The notes under the pieces: generated by a model
Databases searched by the model: none
What the model saw: only the letters and a program-made list of their open reading frames with translations
Told to the model about the DNA's origin: nothing
In this document: positions 58,590 to 64,000 of the stretch, piece by piece
Position numbering within the stretch: the stretch's first letter is position 1
How the letters are laid out: every line of letters starts with the position of its first letter
Program-made: the position numbers and the translations under genes
NCBI GenBank assembly: GCA_050084515.1
Contig: CM114271.1
Coordinates: forward strand, 16,926,001-16,990,000
Source: Blasia pusilla
Lineage: Eukaryota; Marchantiophyta; Marchantiopsida; Blasiales
Length of the DNA stretch: 64,000 nt
Reading direction: 5' to 3'

Positions 58590-60619
58590 TCTAAGATGGG
58601 CCGAGGAAAAAAGAATGTATGAGGAGCATGGGAGACAAGATGATGTTTCTAATGATCCTTACAAGTGGACAGGGGTGAAGAGGCGAAGTTTTTTGTTTGA
58701 TTTTCCATATTGGAGAGTAACCACTTGATCCATTTATATTTGCAAAAGTTCATATAATGTGTTATGTGAAGTTTAGTTTTCATGTTGGAATCTATTTTCC
58801 TTAACTTAAGATTAACATCTTCTTATTCGACATACATTAGATGTTATGCACGTGGAAAAAAACATATGTGAGAACATGGTGAAGACTCTGCTTGGTATGA
58901 AGTGTATAAGAGATATGGAGGCTCGTGGAATTCAACCTCACTTGTGGTTACAACCACATCCAAGTAGAGCTCAAGGACTAGTGAAACCTCAATGTGATTA
59001 TGTTTTATCACCTCAAGATCTAAGCATATTCCTGTCTAGGATTGAGTCTTTGAAAGTGCCGACATGGTATAGTGGGAAGTTAAGAAAACATGTGGTGAAA
59101 TGAAAATTGGGTAACATGAAGTCACATGATTATCATGTGCTTATTCACCAAATCCTTCCTTTTTCCCTTCGCGGCCTTATGAAGGAGTCGGTCCGCTCTA
59201 CCGTCATGCGCTTGAGCAAGATATTTAGATCATTATGTTGTAAAGTGTATGATCCTACATCTTATCAACAGTTGCACCAAGATGCAGCCATAACCCTATG
59301 TCTCTTAGAGATGCATTTTCCACCATCATTTTTTGATGTGATGACACATCTCTTAATCCATGTAATCAAAGAATTGGATATATGTGGGCCATTAGCTTGC
59401 CGATGGATGTATCTGATGGAAAGATACATGGGCACTTTGAAAAAATATGTGAGATCTAAAGCTCATCCTGAGAGTTGCATGGCCGAGGGGTATGTTAAAT
59501 ATGAGGCATTGGGATTTGTGACTGAGTATATGAAGAGATTTGAGGATGTGAGGACCTGTATTTGGGATGACGGTGAAGAAGAAGGAGTTGCACGCGAGGA
59601 GTTGGAAGGTGTAGGACAGAAAGTTTCATTATCTCAAGAGATGCTACTCTTGGCACACCATTATGTCTTACATAATACCAAAGCCATGGTTGTATGGCAC
59701 AAGTACATTTTGCAATCAGCCACCTCATTCTTCGAGTATAATCAACTTTTATCTTAAACCCTGCTGTTTTTTCTAATCTTCAAGTCCACCCTATTTATTG
59801 GTGATGTTATTTTCTTCCTTCCATGAAATATGAAAGGGAGGGGGCATCAATTCCTTTCCAAGAGTGGATTCAACCAACCATCCTTCAAGATGCTAGGGAG
59901 AATGATGGGAAGGTGGATGAAGAGGCATTGGCCTTGTCAACCCCTCCGCAACCCAAAGTAAAATCATATAAGTCTATGAAGGCTTATGGAAATCACTTCA
60001 GAGTAGAGGGAGAGGATGGAAAAAATGCATATTCAACTTATGATAGTGGAATTGGAGCCATATTTTTGGATGAGGAGAAGGAGGACCAAAATTGTGCCTA
60101 TTCATATGTGGGAGTCCTAGTTGATATTCTTGCATTTGATTATGGGATTTTAGATAGACCTATAATATTAATGAGAGGGAGGTGGATGAGGGAAGATTGG
60201 GACTCTCGCATGCCCTCGATGAAGCGAGATCGTGAAGGCTTCCTACTTGTGAACCTTCGATCTTGTGAGCCACTAGACCACCAACCCTTTGTGTTCCCAT
60301 CTCAAGTGGAACAAGTTTTCTTTGGATATGCACATGAGGGAAGTGGATGGATATAGTTTTGAGGAAAGAGGCTAGATCTCATTGGGTGATTTCTGATATC
60401 TATGATGGTGGAAACCCGGATCAGGTACATTCCATTTGCCTCAATCACCAGGAGGCCATGCCCCATAGGATACCACCAACAAACACTATCGGCGCCATAG
60501 AGCTCACAGATGAGGAGCTAGTGATTACAAATAGAGATGTTAACAATATCCCTATCATCCATGTTTCCACGGAAGTGGTTTTTAAAGATGAAATTATGGA
60601 AGGCGATGTAGATCTTTGA
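58590..60619 (+). pseudogene. CACTA (En/Spm) transposase relic: Transposase_21 end, DUF4218, DUF4216
   Basis: Remnant of the TNPD-type transposase of plant CACTA elements. 58590-58726: DDILRWAEEKRMYEEHGRQD and VKRRSFLFDFPYW, the end of the transposase domain, followed by a probable intron to about 58833. 58834-59103: LDVMHVEKNICENMVKTLLG, a family signature. After one in-frame TGA (59101-59103) the frame goes on as MKSHDYHVLIHQILPFSLRG, CGPLACRWMYLMERYMGTLK and CMAEGYVKYEALGFVTEYM, the DUF4218 region, to 59757. 59823-60356: DUF4216-like (ILAFDYGILDRPIILMRGRW, LVNLRSCEPLDHQPFVFPSQ). A missing base near 60347 shifts the frame to 60347-60619 (IVLRKEARSHWVI). No terminal repeats were found; the element is incomplete. 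Confidence 0.85.
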
Positions 60620-60839
60620 TTACGGTGTAATGTTTGACATAGTGTAAGTTGGCCTATATTTCTTGCTTAAAATAGTGAGTTTGAAGTATAAGCTATGGTA
60701 TATCAAGTGTGGACTATATTGAGTATTAGATGTTTGCATTTGAGTATCTACCTTGTACGGAGCCCTAATTGAGCTCCTTGATAAATACTTTCCACTAGAA
60801 ACTTTTTGAATAGCATTCCAAGCCATCCTTGGTGGCATA

Positions 60840-61653
60840 TTAGGTGGTCACAGGGGGACTCGATCAAACCTCGAGGCCATTCTTGCTTCTGAAGGCTTGT
60901 GTGATAGTAGAGGGGAATTTCCTGATGGGAAGAACCATCAGGTTTGGTTGGTGAAATGGAGACATTAGAAAAGCAAGAGTGAGATACATGTTTGTCGCAT
61001 GTACCTACATCTTGATATACATGATGAGAGTTGGGAACCCTATCCAAGCGCAATAGAGGAGAGTGCATGTCATGTGGATACAATGAATCCCAATGTGTGC
61101 ATTAATTTTGATGAGCTCCTTGGAGTTGGAGATGCAAATGGAGAAGAGGCTGAGAGAGGGTTGACAGGGAAGCATGAATTACCCAAGGAAACAAGTGGAG
61201 AGAACGATGAGAGGATCAAAATCTGCATTTTTGGTTTGAGATAGGGGTGTAGACTCTCTTGTACCTCTAAGAAGTTGTGAGAAACTTCATAGCACATCAA
61301 TGGAAAACACTAATGATAGTATGGGGAAAACTATGGAAGATTGTGAGTCAGTGATGGTTATAAACCAAAATAGTTGTTCAAGTGTACATAGAGAAATTAG
61401 CCTAGTAGCTATTCCACATACAAGTACCTCCAAGGAGGACCTTGATTGCAGCGATAAAGTTTCGGCTTATGATTTGAGTTCAGAGGGGGGAGAAGCGCCT
61501 AAGGTGTTGGAAAAAGACGCAACGTACATGGCTCAAGAGAGAGAACCATCACCTGTCTACATGAACATTGAGTTAGAAGAGGAAGGTAATGACCTGATTA
61601 GGGATCCTGCCCTTTCAGCCCACTCTAATAACTCTGGAAACTCTTTAGTTTAA
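60840..61653 (+). pseudogene. Downstream coding traces of the CACTA relic
   Basis: The frame over 60846-61244 reads FPDGKNHQVWLVKWRH, a stop, then HLDIHDESWEPYPSAIEESA. VKW followed by ESWEP is reminiscent of a chromodomain, but the spacer is about 22 residues instead of the usual 8 or so. The frame 61300-61653 (118 codons, acidic, Ser-rich) has no recognised domain. Both are probably the C-terminal part of the transposon protein or a captured piece. Confidence 0.3.
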
Positions 61654-63412
61654 CAGTAGAATATCCTCGGATTCCATTTATGTTTGTAACTACTTTATTA
61701 AGCTTAGCCACTTCTTATACCATATCCATGAGTACAATGATAATGGTGAATTTGATCAGAGTGATCCAACAATGTTCGAAGTAACACCTACACCTTATAC
61801 CCATGGCCATAAGGATACCCTATCCGCTCTTTGTGTTTTAAAGAGACAAATCACCACAAGCATTAAAAGAAAAATTTATGTACTCGTCGTGACTATTCTA
61901 TTTCACACGATACACCTTAGTAGTGTCTTCTAATAATCATATATCTTTTCAAAAAAATCATCTTAATCATCCAAATAATATATTGAAAACATAGACAAAT
62001 CAAAACTATGCCACGTGTCCGTCATTTCAAGAGAGCGGTACTATTTCATGCAAGATTCCCTAATTATTGCGGACCTATATATGATGTGAGAGGCTTACAT
62101 TATGATGGATGATGTCATAGTTACAAATCCTACATGCACAAGGGCATGTAAGGGCAGACCTGGTGCCCCAAGGGAGATAGGTACAAGGAGCGGTGACGGA
62201 GGCAAGGAAGAAGACTCAACTTTACGGCCGTCTTCACAAATGACATCGTTCCATCCCATAGGCTATTGGGATGTATGGAGCTATGGGCAAGAGGTTTAAA
62301 GCTTTTCTTACTAAGAAATGGGCTTTCTTATTAAGCTTGTGGGCTCTTATATTGGAGAAAACGAGTCTCCATCGCTTTGCAAGGCATCCCCAAGCCAATG
62401 GGCTTCTACAAAGGGCTCAAGCTATGGGACACGTTATTGCTAGAGGCCCTCTAGTACTCATCTTGTTTTATTAGCTTTCATCGATATTGTCTCTACAATT
62501 TGTGAGGTTAGATTTTATAGGACCCCACTTTTTATTCCCCCTACAGCAAGCTCCCATTCTCTAGACTATATGAGTACACATATCTTCTTTTAGGGTTGCA
62601 TCCCACAACCGTAGTGTCGCTCAATTACCGGTGCATCGTTGAATCTCCTATGCCCAAAACTTTTAGGCGTAGGAAATGTCCAATTGGAAAACCTGATTCC
62701 ACATCGATCTCTACTCTATGATTGGATCGTAAAATGATTTTTTTTCTATCCGTTTGAAAAAATATGGACCGACCATGGGATCCAACCCTTATGCATGGCC
62801 TATACTGGAGTAAAGAAAACCTTAATAAAACGCACCTGATAGAAAACCCATCGGGAATACAAAAGAGAAGGATTAAAGAGTTTAGTACTTAGACCGGAAA
62901 ATGAAAAAGGGCACTCTCTAATCTATATTATTATGGGAGAGTGTTATCTTGATTTGCAAACACCTATATGTTTGAAACGTAACAACTGGACAACAAGAGA
63001 AAAATTTGAATTTACGTGCAACATCATCCTTTCCCTTCACGGGCTATGTGCATTAACAAAAACTCTTCAAATATTTTTTTATTTCTCACGGACACCTTCT
63101 TCGGCTAAACTCACCAATGCATATACCCACATAGATCCTATATCCTTCTTCTCATGTAATCCCGTAAACGCCTTCATGTATTCCCGTAAACGCAAAACCC
63201 GTGCCGGAAGTCCATTCGCATTCCCGCAAACGCAAACGTCGTGCGGTGGGCAGATCGGAAGTCGTTTAGGGTTGCGACAGGGGCAATTCGATTCGTTCTC
63301 TCGCACAAGACTCACACAGAGAGATCAGACAGACAGGCAGAGAGAGAGAGAGAGAGAAGGAGACGATCGATCGATTGTAGGGAGCGATCGGCGAAGGTGC
63401 GAGGAATCCGAG
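61654..63412. other. Intergenic DNA, ending in the 5' flank of the COX6A-like gene
   Basis: No gene recognised in 61654-62900. From 62911 a stretch (TCTCTAATCTATATTATTA) looks like a dispersed-repeat start and is similar to about 47706. From 63150 on, GC rises and an (AG)n tract at 63338-63360 precedes the start codon at 63413, as expected for a plant promoter/5' UTR. Confidence 0.4.
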
Positions 63413-63533
63413 ATGGCGCAAGCGTTGAGGCAGAAAGTGAGTTCGTTGCTGCTGCGTCGATCAGGCGTGGCGCAATCGCAGCAGGCGTGCAAGAGGACGT
63501 TCTCTGCCTCCTCATCAGCGCACGAAGATGCAG
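63413..63533 (+). CDS. Probable cytochrome c oxidase subunit 6a, exon 1
   Basis: ATG at 63413 opens a frame reading MAQALRQKVSSLLLRRSGVA, then CKRTFSASSSAHEDAG, and stops being exon at a donor GTCAGT at 63534. The N-terminus is rich in Arg, Ser and Leu without acidic residues: a mitochondrial presequence. The following Ser-rich segment with His-Glu-Asp-Ala matches the processing-site region of plant COX6A proteins, where FSSSAGHDDA-like sequence leads into the transmembrane segment. COX6A is a small inner-membrane subunit of complex IV. The rest of the gene is beyond the window. Alternative: another small mitochondrial protein with a similar presequence. Confidence 0.5.
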
Positions 63534-64000
63534 GTCAGTGAATGAATGGCGTCCGTGTCCTCGCGAGAATGCCCAGTTTTTAGGAAGCGGAGGGTGAATT
63601 GCGAGCATTGATTTGATCGTATGATTCGGCGATGGTAAGGATCTGGTATGCGCCACAGATCTCCACTCCGCTCGCGTCTAGTTCGTCCCGAATTCCCGTC
63701 TGTTGTGTGTCAGCCCGCATGCCAATCCTCAGGGGGCGATGTAGCTTTCGTGAGGATTTCCATCGAGGTTAGCTAACCTCGATGGAAATTCAACTCCCTC
63801 TTCCCTCAGCCGCGCCTTGGAATTCAACTCTCCAATGCTCTCATCCGCGTCCTCTACGAGCTGGTTTCCAGATTTCTCAAGTGGACTGTATGATGACTGC
63901 GCCCGCACTCCAAATTATGGTGGAATGGTTTAAGAAGTGGATGGCTAACCTGGGGGTTAGCGCCAGGGGGTGGGGCTACGAAGGAAATATTCACCGAATT
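63534..64000 (+). other. Intron 1 of the COX6A-like gene (incomplete)
   Basis: No exon recognised after the donor at 63534. It contains a perfect 34-bp palindrome at 63756-63789. Confidence 0.45.
63756..63789. repeat. Perfect 34-bp palindrome
   Basis: Arms ATTTCCATCGAGGTTAG and CTAACCTCGATGGAAAT meet without a spacer at TTAGCTAA. Extension by one base on each side breaks pairing. Confidence 0.97.

Noticed and set aside
1-64000. tRNA, rRNA or CRISPR features
   Set aside because: No cloverleaf, rRNA segment or spaced identical repeats were seen.

Overview
This is nuclear DNA of a land plant. Three host genes support that: a lysine/histidine (LHT-type) amino acid transporter at 524-2392, the spliceosome protein SYF1 at 51582-55991, and the first exon of a probable mitochondrial COX6A gene at 63413-63533. 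All have GT..AG spliceosomal introns. A plant-type CACTA transposon relic with DUF4218 and DUF4216 regions also fits. I see nothing that fixes the clade. The retroelement types make me lean, weakly, to a non-flowering plant.

Layout. 1-2392: LHT gene on the minus strand, running off the left edge. 2393-8280: microsatellites, a minisatellite and gene-free AT-rich DNA. 8280-9488 and 19851-21180: one tandem-repeat array split by a retroelement. 9493-19846: complete but decayed Ty3/Gypsy-type element A, plus strand. 19851-23630: the rest of the array and gene-poor DNA. 23631-42243: a nest of elements. An older A-type element on the minus strand (3' end at 23631-24492, body at 26286-27913 and 36804-42243) is broken by a fragment of an unrelated LTR element F (24537-26285) and by a full element C (27914-36803, minus strand). 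43385-47505: a multi-exon pseudogene of unknown function with a ParB/sulfiredoxin-like segment. 47506-51100: gene-poor. 51582-55991: SYF1. 56865-57290: tandem repeat. 58590-61653: CACTA relic. 63413-63533: COX6A-like exon 1.

The most unusual content is the pair of elements A and C. Both encode Gag, protease, RT, RNase H and a DDE integrase whose C-terminus carries a PHD finger as the last domain before the stop codon. Both also lack ordinary LTRs. Their ends read L - internal - S - L - S, the 'split direct repeat' order known from tyrosine-recombinase PAT-like DIRS elements, yet both encode a DDE integrase and are flanked by 4-bp target duplications. Element C sits inside the RT reading frame of another element, so its termini are fixed to the base. 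A third 3' end (E) shows the same S-L-S order.

All retroelement frames here carry stops and frameshifts, so none looks active. The SYF1 gene has one apparent missing base in exon 1; with that base the six exons give about 927 codons, the usual family length.
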